DNA from: Massilia sp. PDC64
GTDB taxonomy: Bacteria; Pseudomonadota; Gammaproteobacteria; Burkholderiales; Burkholderiaceae_D
Reading direction: 5' to 3'
NCBI RefSeq assembly: GCF_900101265.1
Contig: NZ_FMZS01000004.1
Span: 124,001-188,000, forward strand
Length of the DNA: 64,000 nucleotides
Both the position numbers and the translations under genes were made by a program. Positions 53,856 to 62,353 of the stretch are shown here, piece after piece. Position 1 is the stretch's first letter; each line of letters opens with the position of its first letter. The notes below the pieces were generated by a model. The model searched no databases. It was not told where the DNA came from and saw only the letters and a program-made list of their open reading frames with translations.

Positions 53856-55091
53856 ATGCCCGTCGTTTCCCAGCTGCCCCCATCGCCTCCTTCCGTATCC
53901 GCCCCGGCCCAACCGGCGGCGACCCCTTCTTTCGATGACGCCTACGCCCGGGCGCGCGCCCTCGCCAACGACGGCCAGCCCGAACTGGCACTGGCCGCCT
54001 ACGACGCGCTGCTGGCACGCTCGCCGGGCAACGTCGACGTCCTGCTCGGCCGCGGCATCGTCTACGCCCGCCTGGGGCGGTGGCAGGAGGCCGAGCGCGA
54101 CCTGCGCGCCGCCGCCGCTGCGGCGCCGACCTATGCGGACGTGTGGTCCGCGCTCGGCAACACGTACGCGTGGAGCGACCAGCCGGAACAGGCGGTCGAG
54201 GCGTACACCCGGCTGATCGCGCTGCAACCGGACGCCGCCGCGGCGTACGTCGCGCGCGGGCGCGCCCTGCGCGCGCTGGGCCGCAACGCGGAAGCCCGCG
54301 CGGACCTGGACAAGGCGACGGCGCTGGGCGCAAGCGGCGACGCGTTCGACGCGCTGGGCGCCGCGCTGCAACCGCGCGCCGGGAATCCGGACGCGACGAT
54401 CGCGGCTGGCTACACGTGGGCCGCCAGCCTGTCGTCGAGCTGGACTGACGTCGGCACCGGTCCCCGGTGGAACGACCAGACGGTCGCCATCCGCCATTAC
54501 ACGAAAGGCGGCTCGCTCGGCTTCGAGACGCTGCGCGCGCACCGCTTTGGCCTGCACGACTATGCCTGGGCGCTGGACGGTTATGCGAACCTCTGGTCCG
54601 GCGCCTATGCCAACCTGCGCTACCAGCGCGGTGCCGCATCCCGCCTGTTCCCGGCGAATTCCGGGCGCGTGGAGCTGTATCAGTCGCTCGGCAACGGCTG
54701 GGAAGCGTCGGTCAGCGACGACGTCCTCGGTTTCGCGTCGCGCGTGAACATCTACGGCGTCAGCATCGCGAAGTACACGGGCGACTGGTACGTGCAGCTG
54801 CGCCACCAGAACATCGTCTCGGCGGGCTCGCACGGCACGGGCGAGCGCCTGCTGGCGCGCTGGTATTACGCGGGCGATGCGGACACGTATGCCGAAGTCG
54901 CCATCAACAGCGGCCGCAGCGACGATCCGTTGAGCCTCGTGGGCGGCCAGAGCCGCTCCGGCGGCGGCAGCGCGACCTGGGTGCGCTACTGGACGCCGAC
55001 GTGGGGCACCCGCGTGGGCGCCAGCTTCTCGCGCGCGAGCGGTGCCGACAACCAGCGCGGCGTCACGTTCTCCGTGTACCGCCGATGGTAA
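53856..55091 (+). CDS. TPR plus YaiO-type outer-membrane beta-barrel protein
   Basis: 411 residues. Residues 25-165 carry three to four TPR units (DAYARARALANDGQPELALAAYDALL, ADVWSALGNTYAWSD). The second half is a YaiO-like barrel with alternating aromatic strands (SLGFETLRAHRFGLHDYAWALDGYANLWSGAYANLRYQR). No signal peptide is seen at this start: a TGA sits 6 bases upstream in frame and no Shine-Dalgarno is visible, which is odd for an outer-membrane protein. First of three overlapping genes. Confidence 0.78.
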   Translation: MPVVSQLPPSPPSVSAPAQPAATPSFDDAYARARALANDGQPELALAAYDALLARSPGNVDVLLGRGIVYARLGRWQEAERDLRAAAAAAPTYADVWSALGNTYAWSDQPEQAVEAYTRLIALQPDAAAAYVARGRALRALGRNAEARADLDKATALGASGDAFDALGAALQPRAGNPDATIAAGYTWAASLSSSWTDVGTGPRWNDQTVAIRHYTKGGSLGFETLRAHRFGLHDYAWALDGYANLWSGAYANLRYQRGAASRLFPANSGRVELYQSLGNGWEASVSDDVLGFASRVNIYGVSIAKYTGDWYVQLRHQNIVSAGSHGTGERLLARWYYAGDADTYAEVAINSGRSDDPLSLVGGQSRSGGGSATWVRYWTPTWGTRVGASFSRASGADNQRGVTFSVYRRW

Positions 55092-57472
55092 GCGCGACCC
55101 GGCCCGCCCGTCGGCACGACGATCCGCCGTCCAGCTTCGCGGGCAAGCTGCTGGCCCGCGTGAAGGGCGCTCTCGCGACGGCGCTCGAGACCCTGCCCGC
55201 ATTGCTGGCCGGATGGTTCGTCCTCCGCATCGCGGAAACGATCCACGCTGGGGCGGGCGGCATCAAGGTGTCCGTGCTGTTCGGCCCCGCGCTGGCGAAC
55301 GATCTGCTCGCGCTCGCGCGCTACGGCTTCGTAGTCGTGCTCGGTGCCGTGCCGCTCGCGCTGCTGCCGCGCCGGCGCTGGCGCGTCGTCGCCCTGGGCG
55401 TCGTATGGGGCGTGCTGCTGGCCGTCCAGGCGGGTCTGTTGCAATACCACTGGACGGCCGGCGTGCCGCTCGGTGCCGACCTGTTCGGCTATACGCGCGC
55501 CGAGATCGCAACGACGCTCGGCGGCCGCGCGCAGCCGGGCATCGGCCTCGTGGCCGCGTACGTGCTCGCGCTGGCCGCGCTGACCGGCGTCCTGCTGGCG
55601 AGCGGCCGGCCGTGGTGGCCCCGCGCCCGCGCGCGGGCGGCGCTCGTCGCGGCCCTGCTGAGCATCGTCGCTTACAAGCTGCTGCCCGACCACTTTGCCC
55701 CGGGCGCGGCCGACACGGAAGCGGGCGTCGACTATCTGCGCAACAAGATGGCGTATTTCGCGGATCGCAGCGTGGCCCACGTGGCCGGCGAGGCGCACGC
55801 GGGCACGCACGAACAGGCGCAGGGCCTGCCGTGGACGGGGAAGGATCCGCGCTATCCGTTCGCCCACGCGGAGCAGACGCCGGACACGCTGGGCCCGTTG
55901 TTTAACACGCAACCTCGCATGAAGCCGGGCACGCCGCCGAACCTCGTCTTCATCATCGTCGAAGGCCTGGGCCGCAGTTTTTCCGGCCCCGGCGCCCGCT
56001 TCGGCAGCTTTACGCCTTTCCTCGACGAGCTGGCCGGCCGCAGTCTCTACTTCGAAAACTTCCTGGCAGGCCAGGGCCGCACGTTCGGCGTGCTGCCGAC
56101 CGTGTTCGGCTCGCTGCCGTTCGGCGCCAACGGGATGGCCGCGCTGGGCGAGCGCATGCCGCGCCACACGTCGCTGCTGGCCATCCTGAAGGACCAGGGC
56201 TACCACCTGAATTACTACACCGGCTCGAACCTGGAGTTCGACAACCAGGGCCTGTTCCTGCGCCGCGAAGGCGTCGAGTCGTTCGTCAGCGAGGCGGACT
56301 TCAAGCCGCCTTACCAGCGCAGCAATTATTGGGGCTACGACGACCGCGCGCTGATGGAGACCGCGATCGCGCACGCGCGCGCCGACGCGCGGCAACCGTC
56401 CGTGCGCATCATCCAGACGACGAGCACGCACGATCCGTTCACGTTCCCGGACAAGCCGGCCTATCTGCAGAAAGTCGGCGAGCGCCTGGCCGCGCTCGGG
56501 ATCGCGGAAGGCGCGAACCCCGCGTACACGGCCCAGCGCGAGGTCTTCGCGAGCATCCTGTTCGCGGACGACGCGCTGCGCCTGTACTTCGAGCAGGCCG
56601 CCAAGCTGCCGGGCTACGACAAGACGATCTTCGTCGTGACGGGCGACCACCGCCTGCCCGAGCTGCCGATGGACACGCGCATCGAGCGCTACCACGTGCC
56701 CCTGGTCGTGTTCTCGCCGATGCTGAAGGCGCCGCGGTCCATCAAGGCCGTGTCGTCCCAGTTCGACATCGCGCCGTCGCTGCTTGCCTTCCTCGGCCAC
56801 GGCTACGGCCTGCGTACGCCGGACCAGGTGACATGGCTGGGTACCGGCCTCGATACGGCGCCGACGTTCCGCAACCTGCACGTGATTCCGCTGAAGCAGA
56901 CGAAGACGGAGCTGTCCGACTTCGTGTCCGGCTCCGTCTACCTGGCGCAGGGCCGGCTGTTCGCCCTGGCCGACGGCATGCGCCTGGACCGTGCGACGGA
57001 CGAGGGCGCGCTGGCACGGGCCCGTGCCCAGTTCGATGCCTTCCTGAGCGCCAATCGCCAGGTAGGCAGCGGCGCCGCGCTGGCGCCCGCCGCGGGCGCG
57101 CCGGGCGCGTGGCACGACGACGGCCGCAAGCTGCACAGCGTGGACCTCGCGTCGGAAGCGGGGCAGGTCGCCGTGAACAACCTGCGCCGCGGCGCCGACG
57201 GCAGCGTCGAGGCGACCATCGTCAACCAGGGCACGACGGCATCGAGCCCCTTCGTCCCGCTGCTCGTCATCAGCGACGCGGGCGGCCTGGAGCTGGGAGA
57301 AACGGCGGGCGAGATCCAGACGCTGGCGCCCGGCGCGTCGGTGCAGGTGGCGCTGAAGGCGAAGCTGGGCCGTCTCCCGCACGGCAAGTATTTCGTCTCG
57401 ATGATCCCGTCGCACCCGGAGACGGGCCGCTCGATCGGCATCGGCCAATACCACGTGGAGCTGCCGCTGTGA
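55085..57472 (+). CDS. LtaS-like membrane sulfatase/phosphoglycerol transferase
   Basis: 795 residues. Four or five membrane helices fill about 25-205, then an alkaline-phosphatase-superfamily domain (about 290-640) with metal glutamate in VFIIVEGLGRSFSGPG, a nucleophile candidate threonine in GQGRTFGVLP, and VVTGDHRLPELP. Such proteins transfer phosphoglycerol or phosphoethanolamine to envelope glycans. An additional C-terminal domain of about 110 residues follows. The start overlaps the YaiO gene by 7 bases. Confidence 0.85.
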   Translation: MVSATRPARRHDDPPSSFAGKLLARVKGALATALETLPALLAGWFVLRIAETIHAGAGGIKVSVLFGPALANDLLALARYGFVVVLGAVPLALLPRRRWRVVALGVVWGVLLAVQAGLLQYHWTAGVPLGADLFGYTRAEIATTLGGRAQPGIGLVAAYVLALAALTGVLLASGRPWWPRARARAALVAALLSIVAYKLLPDHFAPGAADTEAGVDYLRNKMAYFADRSVAHVAGEAHAGTHEQAQGLPWTGKDPRYPFAHAEQTPDTLGPLFNTQPRMKPGTPPNLVFIIVEGLGRSFSGPGARFGSFTPFLDELAGRSLYFENFLAGQGRTFGVLPTVFGSLPFGANGMAALGERMPRHTSLLAILKDQGYHLNYYTGSNLEFDNQGLFLRREGVESFVSEADFKPPYQRSNYWGYDDRALMETAIAHARADARQPSVRIIQTTSTHDPFTFPDKPAYLQKVGERLAALGIAEGANPAYTAQREVFASILFADDALRLYFEQAAKLPGYDKTIFVVTGDHRLPELPMDTRIERYHVPLVVFSPMLKAPRSIKAVSSQFDIAPSLLAFLGHGYGLRTPDQVTWLGTGLDTAPTFRNLHVIPLKQTKTELSDFVSGSVYLAQGRLFALADGMRLDRATDEGALARARAQFDAFLSANRQVGSGAALAPAAGAPGAWHDDGRKLHSVDLASEAGQVAVNNLRRGADGSVEATIVNQGTTASSPFVPLLVISDAGGLELGETAGEIQTLAPGASVQVALKAKLGRLPHGKYFVSMIPSHPETGRSIGIGQYHVELPL

Positions 57473-58413
57473 CGGCGCGCCGCCGGCTCGCCGCGCTGCT
57501 GCTCGCGGCCTCCACGCTGGCGCACGCGGACGGCGCGCGGCCCGGTCCGCGCGCCATCTGGATCTGGGAAGGCGAGTCGTACGCGCTGCTGGAAGACGGC
57601 GCGGCGGCCCGCACGGCGATCGCGTTCCTGAAGGACAAGGCCATCGCGACGGCCTACGTGTACGCCGACGCGTACGAAGGGCGCAACCCGATCGCCACGC
57701 AGCCCGCGCGCTACCGGACGCTCGTCCGGCGCATGCACGCGGCGGGACTGAAGGTGCAGGCGCTGCTGGGCTCCGGCTATCTGCACACGGAGCGCTACCT
57801 GCTGCCCGACTACCGCCGGGCCGCGCAGGCGATGCTGCAGCGGGTGCTGGACTACAACGCGGCCGCGGCGCCGGAGGAGCGCTTCGACGGCATCAGCCTC
57901 GACATCGAGCCGCACATCCTCGATGCCTGGGGCAGCCGCAAGATGGAATTGCTGGGTCATTTCCTCGACATGTCGGACGCGCTGATGCGCCAGAAGAATG
58001 CGGTGGCGCCGGGCCTGCCGATGGGGCCCGCGATTCCGTTCTGGTACGACGGAATCTCCATCGAGTGGAAGGGCCGGCGCAAGCCGATGAACGAGCACGT
58101 GCAGGACGTGTACGACTACGTGGCGCTGATGGACTATCGCGACCACGCCGAAGGCGGCGACGGCATCGTCAGCCATGCGCGCGACGAACTCGATTACGGG
58201 ACGAAGATCGGCAAGCCCGTCGTCATCGGCGTGGAGACGATGCCGAATGCCATCCGCAAGGTGTCCTTCCACCACCTGCGCGAAGGGGACATGGAACGGG
58301 AGCTGGCGCAAACGGCGCGCGCAGTCGCGGGCGCGCCGTCGTTCGGCGGCTTCGCCATCCACCACTACGCCGCGTACCGCCGCTGGCTCGGCGTCGACGA
58401 GCGCACCGACTAA
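57469..58413 (+). CDS. Secreted TIM-barrel-like protein, probable glycoside hydrolase relative
   Basis: 314 residues from a GTG that overlaps the previous stop (GTGA). The signal peptide is about residues 1-21. Strands recur in barrel style (AIWIWEGESY, IATAYVYADAY, GLKVQALLGSG, DGISLDIEPH, DYVALMDYRDHAEG, PVVIGVET, FGGFAIHHY). The segment DGISLDIEPH resembles the catalytic strand of GH18-like enzymes, and glutamate or aspartate candidates are visible, but I cannot name a family. Confidence 0.72.
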   Translation: MTARRRLAALLLAASTLAHADGARPGPRAIWIWEGESYALLEDGAAARTAIAFLKDKAIATAYVYADAYEGRNPIATQPARYRTLVRRMHAAGLKVQALLGSGYLHTERYLLPDYRRAAQAMLQRVLDYNAAAAPEERFDGISLDIEPHILDAWGSRKMELLGHFLDMSDALMRQKNAVAPGLPMGPAIPFWYDGISIEWKGRRKPMNEHVQDVYDYVALMDYRDHAEGGDGIVSHARDELDYGTKIGKPVVIGVETMPNAIRKVSFHHLREGDMERELAQTARAVAGAPSFGGFAIHHYAAYRRWLGVDERTD

Positions 58414-58844
58414 CGCACCACCAGCACGGGGATGTCGCAGTGGACGAGCACCCGCTGCGTCTCGCTGCCCAGCAGCTGCGCGGCGATACCGTGGCGGCCG
58501 TGCGATGCCATCACGATCACGTCGCAGCCGCGGTCGCGCGCCGTCGCGATGATGCCTTCCCATGGCGGCCCCGGCTGGGCCAGCACGGTCTCGCACGGTA
58601 CGCCCGCCTCGGTGGCGCGCCGCACGACGTAGTCGAGGGCTTCGCGGCCCTGGCGGTCCGCCTCGGCACGCCAGGCGTCGTAGAAGGGGCCGCCGATGTC
58701 GCCCGTCGCGAGCAGCGGCGATTCGCCCGCCACGTGCACGCCGACGATCGTGCCGCCGCCCAGTTTCGCCAGGCTCAGCGCGGCGCCGAGGGCGGCCGCC
58801 GCACGTTCGGTCCCGTCGACCGGGACGAGGATGCGCTGGTACAC
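58410..58844 (-). CDS. Universal stress protein (UspA family)
   Basis: 144 residues: MYQRILVPVDGTERAAAALGAALSLAK at the start and the ATP-binding loop VIVMASHGRHGIAAQLLGSETQRVL (G-x2-G-x9-G-S). Two bases separate it from the upstream UspA paralogue, so they form an operon. The stop shares CTAA with the TIM-barrel gene. A perfect FNR/ANR-type box precedes the operon. Confidence 0.92.
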   Translation of the reverse strand: MYQRILVPVDGTERAAAALGAALSLAKLGGGTIVGVHVAGESPLLATGDIGGPFYDAWRAEADRQGREALDYVVRRATEAGVPCETVLAQPGPPWEGIIATARDRGCDVIVMASHGRHGIAAQLLGSETQRVLVHCDIPVLVVR

Positions 58845-58846
58845 GG

Positions 58847-59317
58847 TCAGGTCCTGTCGGTGCGCTTGTGTTCGGACTGCGGCCGCATCACCATCACGGG
58901 CACGTGCGCGTCCGCCAGCACTTTCTGCGTCACGCTGCCGGCCAGCAGTCGCGACAGGCCGCGCCGCCCGTGCGAGCCCATGAAGATCAGGTCGCAGTTG
59001 TGACTGTCGGCCGTCGCAAGGATGGCATCGGCCGGCGAGTAGTCGAGCACGGCCAGCGACGTGCAGCGCACGCCGGCCGCCTCGGCGGCATTGGCCACGT
59101 TGCGCGCATGTTCCTTGGCGGCGGCGAGCAGCACGGCGTCGTCGAGGCCGGGGTCGACGGCCATCGCCGCTTCCGCCGAGGCGATGGGCGGTTGCGGCTG
59201 GCCGACGGCGAGGACGACGATCTCGCTGCCGTGGGCGCGCGCGAAGGCGATGGCGGCCTGCTCTGCGGCGGCGGAGACGTCGGAACCGTCGGTGGGGACG
59301 AGGATACGGTCATACAT
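58847..59317 (-). CDS. Universal stress protein (UspA family)
   Basis: 156 residues. MYDRILVPTDGSDVSAAAEQAAIAFARAHG and DLIFMGSHGRRGLSRLLAGSVTQKVL give the nucleotide-binding UspA fold. First gene of a two-gene usp operon; the second follows after 2 bases. In related bacteria such pairs are induced by oxygen limitation through FNR/ANR, and the box 66 bases upstream of this start fits that. Ribosome site AGGAGGG. Confidence 0.93.
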   Translation of the reverse strand: MYDRILVPTDGSDVSAAAEQAAIAFARAHGSEIVVLAVGQPQPPIASAEAAMAVDPGLDDAVLLAAAKEHARNVANAAEAAGVRCTSLAVLDYSPADAILATADSHNCDLIFMGSHGRRGLSRLLAGSVTQKVLADAHVPVMVMRPQSEHKRTDRT

Positions 59318-59382
59318 GATGATTCCCTCCTGAGAGTCCGGTGTGGACGGCCTCAGGATGGCGAATCTATCAAGCGGTTTCT

Positions 59383-59396
59383 TTGATCTATATCAA
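59383..59396 (-). promoter_or_regulatory. FNR/ANR-type box upstream of the usp operon
   Basis: TTGATCTATATCAA is an exact match to the FNR/ANR consensus TTGAT-N4-ATCAA, extended by T and A to a 6-bp perfect repeat. Its centre is about 72 bases before the first usp start. It overlaps the last codons of the MaoC-like gene. Activation at low oxygen is inferred from the site and from known usp control. Confidence 0.7.
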
Positions 59397-60223
59397 ATGG
59401 TCCGGAAGCTTCCTTCCGCCACGATCCGTCCGCCGCCACCGACGGCGAAGCTGCCGGCCGCGAGGTCGGCGCCCAGCACCAGTTCGCTGCCGAGCGCGGC
59501 GGGCGCCCGGAAGCGGCCTTCCAGCGCGAGGATGCGCCGGCCGCACGCCTGTTCCAGTTCCGCGCAGGCGCGTGCCAGCGTGTGCATGCCGTGGATGATC
59601 GGCCGCTTCATGCCCATCAGGCGCGCCGACCACGTCCATAAATGGATCGGGTTCCAGTCGCCTGAGATGCGGGCATAGGCACGCCCGGTATTGCGGGGCA
59701 GGCGCCAGCCCGTCAGCACGGGCAGGTCGCGCGCGTCCTGGCGGCGCTTCTTGCCGGCCTGGCCCCGCACGACGAGGTAGGTGCTGCGACACGTAAAAAT
59801 GTCGGTGCCTTGCTGGCGCGCGACGGTATCCAGTTCCGCATACACGGCGCCGTTCTCGGCCGGCGGCCGGATGTTGACGGTCGTCGAGAGCACGAGCGGC
59901 ACGTCACGGCGCGGCTCGGCCAGCGCATGCAGCGCGTTCTCCGTATGTACGGTGCCGGGCAGGCGGAACGGAAACGCGTCGTCCAGCATCGTCGCGACGT
60001 GGGCGCGCTGGGCCAGCAGGTAGTAATAGGTGACGGGGATGCCTTCGTCGGGGAAGCCGAGGGCTTGCCGGTAGCGGCGCAGCTGGTTGGAGTCAATGCT
60101 GTCGAGCACGTACGTCGTGCGCGGGGTGCGAACGCCGTTCAGGCGGAGCGGGCGCTTGAACAGGGCACGCAGCAAGGTGGCGGCGCCCAGTGAGGGAAGC
60201 GGTGACGGAGAGTCGGATGTCAT
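59393..60223 (-). CDS. MaoC-like hydratase domain protein
   Basis: 276 residues. The C-terminal hot-dog domain carries the MaoC hydratase motif RAYARISGDWNPIHLW, with Asp and His as catalytic pair, and ends with GSFAVGGGGRIVAEGSFRTI. The N-terminal half resembles a degenerate hot-dog partner (VTYYYLLAQRAHVATML). Likely acts on enoyl-CoA or enoyl-ACP. ATG 60223 is the second Met of a frame open to 60280; the first would add 19 residues. Confidence 0.85.
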   Translation of the reverse strand: MTSDSPSPLPSLGAATLLRALFKRPLRLNGVRTPRTTYVLDSIDSNQLRRYRQALGFPDEGIPVTYYYLLAQRAHVATMLDDAFPFRLPGTVHTENALHALAEPRRDVPLVLSTTVNIRPPAENGAVYAELDTVARQQGTDIFTCRSTYLVVRGQAGKKRRQDARDLPVLTGWRLPRNTGRAYARISGDWNPIHLWTWSARLMGMKRPIIHGMHTLARACAELEQACGRRILALEGRFRAPAALGSELVLGADLAAGSFAVGGGGRIVAEGSFRTI

Positions 60224-60354
60224 CGTGGACTTCGAAAAACCAAAATCCCATTGTGCCTGATTTTTCGCCTGGCCTTGCAAGACTTGTGAAATCGGCTCAT
60301 CCGCGTTACCCTACGCGTTTGGTATAAAGAATCGCAGTTTTAGATGAGGATGGA

Positions 60355-61482
60355 ATGAAGAAGCAAGCGTTGTTGGTGTTGGCACTGTCCGCGGCGGGTC
60401 TCGCGTCGGCCCAGGAGGTCGTGAAGATCGGCCACGTGGCCTCGATGACGGGACCGGTGGCCCATTTCGGCAAGGACAGCGAAAACGGCGTGCGCATGGC
60501 GATCGACGCGCTGAACGCGCGCGGCGCCACGATCGGCGGCAAGAAGGTGAAATGGGTGCTCGTTCCGGAAGACGACGCGGGTGACCCGAAGGCGGCGACC
60601 ACTGCCGCGCAGAAGCTGGCGGATGCAAAGGTGAATGCCGTCATCGGCCACGAGACGTCGGGCACGACGATCCCGGCCGCGAAGATCTACAACGACGCGG
60701 GCATCCCGCAGATTTCGCCGTCGGCCACGAATCCGAAGTACACGCAGCTGGGCTACAACACGGCGTTCCGCGTCGTCGCGAACGACATCCAGCTGGGCCG
60801 CGCGCTGGGCCGCTACGCCGTCAAGACGATGGGCGCGAAGCGCATCGCCGTCATCGACGACCGCACCGCCTACGGCCAGGGTCTCGTCACGGAATTTTCG
60901 AACAGCCTGCGCCAGCAGGGCGTGAACCCCGTCGCGCGGGAATTCACGAACGACAAGGCGACGGACTTCGCCGCCATCCTGACGCGCATCCGTGCGAGCA
61001 ACCCGGACCTCGTGTTCTTCGGCGGGATGAACGCCGTCGCGGGCCCGATGCTGCGCCAGATGAAGCAGCTGGGCATCAACGCGAAGATGATGGGCGGCGA
61101 CGGCATCTGCTCGGACGCCATGCAGCCGCTGTCGGGCAATACGATGACGGACGGCCAGGTCGTGTGCGCGGAAGCGGGCGGCGTGGAAGAGAAGGGCAAG
61201 GCCGGCATGGACAAGTTCCGCGCCGACTATAAAAAGCGCTTCGGCATCGACGTGCAGATCATCGCGCCGTATTCGTACGACGCGGTGATGGCGATCGCGT
61301 CCGCGATGGACAAGGCCGGCTCCAGCGCGCCGGCGAAATACCTGCCCCAGCTGGCGAAGATCAGCTATCCGGGCGTCACGGGCACCATCGCGTTCGACGC
61401 CCACGGCGACATCCGCGACGGCGTGCTGACCCTGTACACGTTCAAGGGCGGCCACCGCACGCCCATCGGCGTCACGAAGTAA
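60355..61482 (+). CDS. Branched-chain amino-acid ABC substrate-binding protein (LivK type), orphan
   Basis: 375 residues with signal peptide (MKKQALLVLALSAAGLASA). Peripla_BP_6 fold: VVKIGHVASMTGPVAHFGKDSENGVRMAIDALNARG, VNAVIGHETSGTTIPAAKIYNDAGIPQISPSATNP and IIAPYSYDAVMAIASAMDKAGS. Binds amino acids or similar carboxylates in the periplasm. No permease or ATPase gene adjoins. Ribosome site GAGG; TATAAA is seen about 30 bases before the start. Its end overlaps the tetR gene by 11 bases. Confidence 0.92.
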   Translation: MKKQALLVLALSAAGLASAQEVVKIGHVASMTGPVAHFGKDSENGVRMAIDALNARGATIGGKKVKWVLVPEDDAGDPKAATTAAQKLADAKVNAVIGHETSGTTIPAAKIYNDAGIPQISPSATNPKYTQLGYNTAFRVVANDIQLGRALGRYAVKTMGAKRIAVIDDRTAYGQGLVTEFSNSLRQQGVNPVAREFTNDKATDFAAILTRIRASNPDLVFFGGMNAVAGPMLRQMKQLGINAKMMGGDGICSDAMQPLSGNTMTDGQVVCAEAGGVEEKGKAGMDKFRADYKKRFGIDVQIIAPYSYDAVMAIASAMDKAGSSAPAKYLPQLAKISYPGVTGTIAFDAHGDIRDGVLTLYTFKGGHRTPIGVTK

Positions 61483-62080
61483 CGTCGCTCTGCGCGGGTG
61501 CGCGCATCAGCTCGTCCAGCACGCGGCGGCTGGCCTGCAGCACCTGCTCCGACACGGCCGGGTTGCCCTTGGCGGCCCCGCGCGCGACGGCGAGGCTCCC
61601 GATCATCGTGGAGACGACGACCATCGCGCGGGCAAGGGCGTCGCAGCCCGGGTCGTTCTGCGCAATCTGGCGCTCGAACGCGCGCACCATCACCATGTAG
61701 CCCTCGGCGAAGCGGGCGCTGATCGCCTTGTCCTGGCGGCCGATCTCGCTGGCCGACGCCGCCATGGCGCAGCGGTTGCCGAAGTCGTCGCGCGCTTCGA
61801 GCGACAGGTAGCGGTCGAGGAAACGCGCCAGGTCGGGCATGCCGTCCACCGTGCTCGCATACATGCGCGCGTTGGCCTGGTCGAGGCCATACGACAGGGC
61901 TTCCAGCGCCAGCTCTTCCTTCGAGCGGAAATGGGCATACAGGGCGCCGTGCGTGAGACCGGCTTCCTTGCTGATCTCGGCGACACCGACGCCATCGATG
62001 CCGCGTTCGCGGAACAGTTTGCTCGCCGCGCGGATCAATGCGGCGCGGTTGTCTGCGGCCTTCTCTTTGCTGATTCTCAT
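61472..62080 (-). CDS. TetR-family regulator
   Basis: 202 residues. N-terminal helix-turn-helix (LIRAASKLFRERGIDGVGVAEISKEAGLTHGALYAHFRSKEELALEAL, about residues 15-62), typical of the NemR/AcrR-like group, and a TetR_C domain with CAMAASASEIGR. It is divergent from the diacylglycerol-kinase-like gene over a 273-base region containing a 13-bp palindrome. Confidence 0.92.
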   Translation of the reverse strand: MRISKEKAADNRAALIRAASKLFRERGIDGVGVAEISKEAGLTHGALYAHFRSKEELALEALSYGLDQANARMYASTVDGMPDLARFLDRYLSLEARDDFGNRCAMAASASEIGRQDKAISARFAEGYMVMVRAFERQIAQNDPGCDALARAMVVVSTMIGSLAVARGAAKGNPAVSEQVLQASRRVLDELMRAPAQSDVTS

Positions 62081-62228
62081 GCTGTGCTAGTGATGCCAGG
62101 GGCGCGCCGGCTTGGCGGGACAGCGCATTTCCGTAGGATGGAATTATGATTGTGGCTGCGAGTATAGCGCTTCGCGTGTGGTGCCGCGCGTAGCAGAATT
62201 GTTGACATTGGCACGGGCTTGGAGAATG

Positions 62229-62241
62229 CACCAACTTGGTG
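62229..62241. promoter_or_regulatory. 13-bp palindrome between tetR and the kinase-like gene
   Basis: CACCAA (62229-62234) and TTGGTG (62236-62241) are perfect arms around a single C. TTGACA occurs at 62202-62207. Could be a TetR site. Confidence 0.35.
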
Positions 62242-62353
62242 AACGGGGCGCGATGTTACATTTCGTTCGCCACGTTCAGCCGGGCGGGCCGGTCGCGCGA
62301 ATGCTGTTATTCTGCGGTTGTCCGTTCAACCAACGTCATGGAGACCCGCGGCG

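Noticed and set aside
54986..57454. 822-codon open frame antisense to the LtaS-like gene
   Set aside because: It has no recognisable fold and an Arg, Gln and His bias typical of GC-rich antisense frames.
62202..62230. Strong sigma-70 promoter using TTGACA at 62202
   Set aside because: The sequence 17 bases later (AATGCA) is a poor -10 element.
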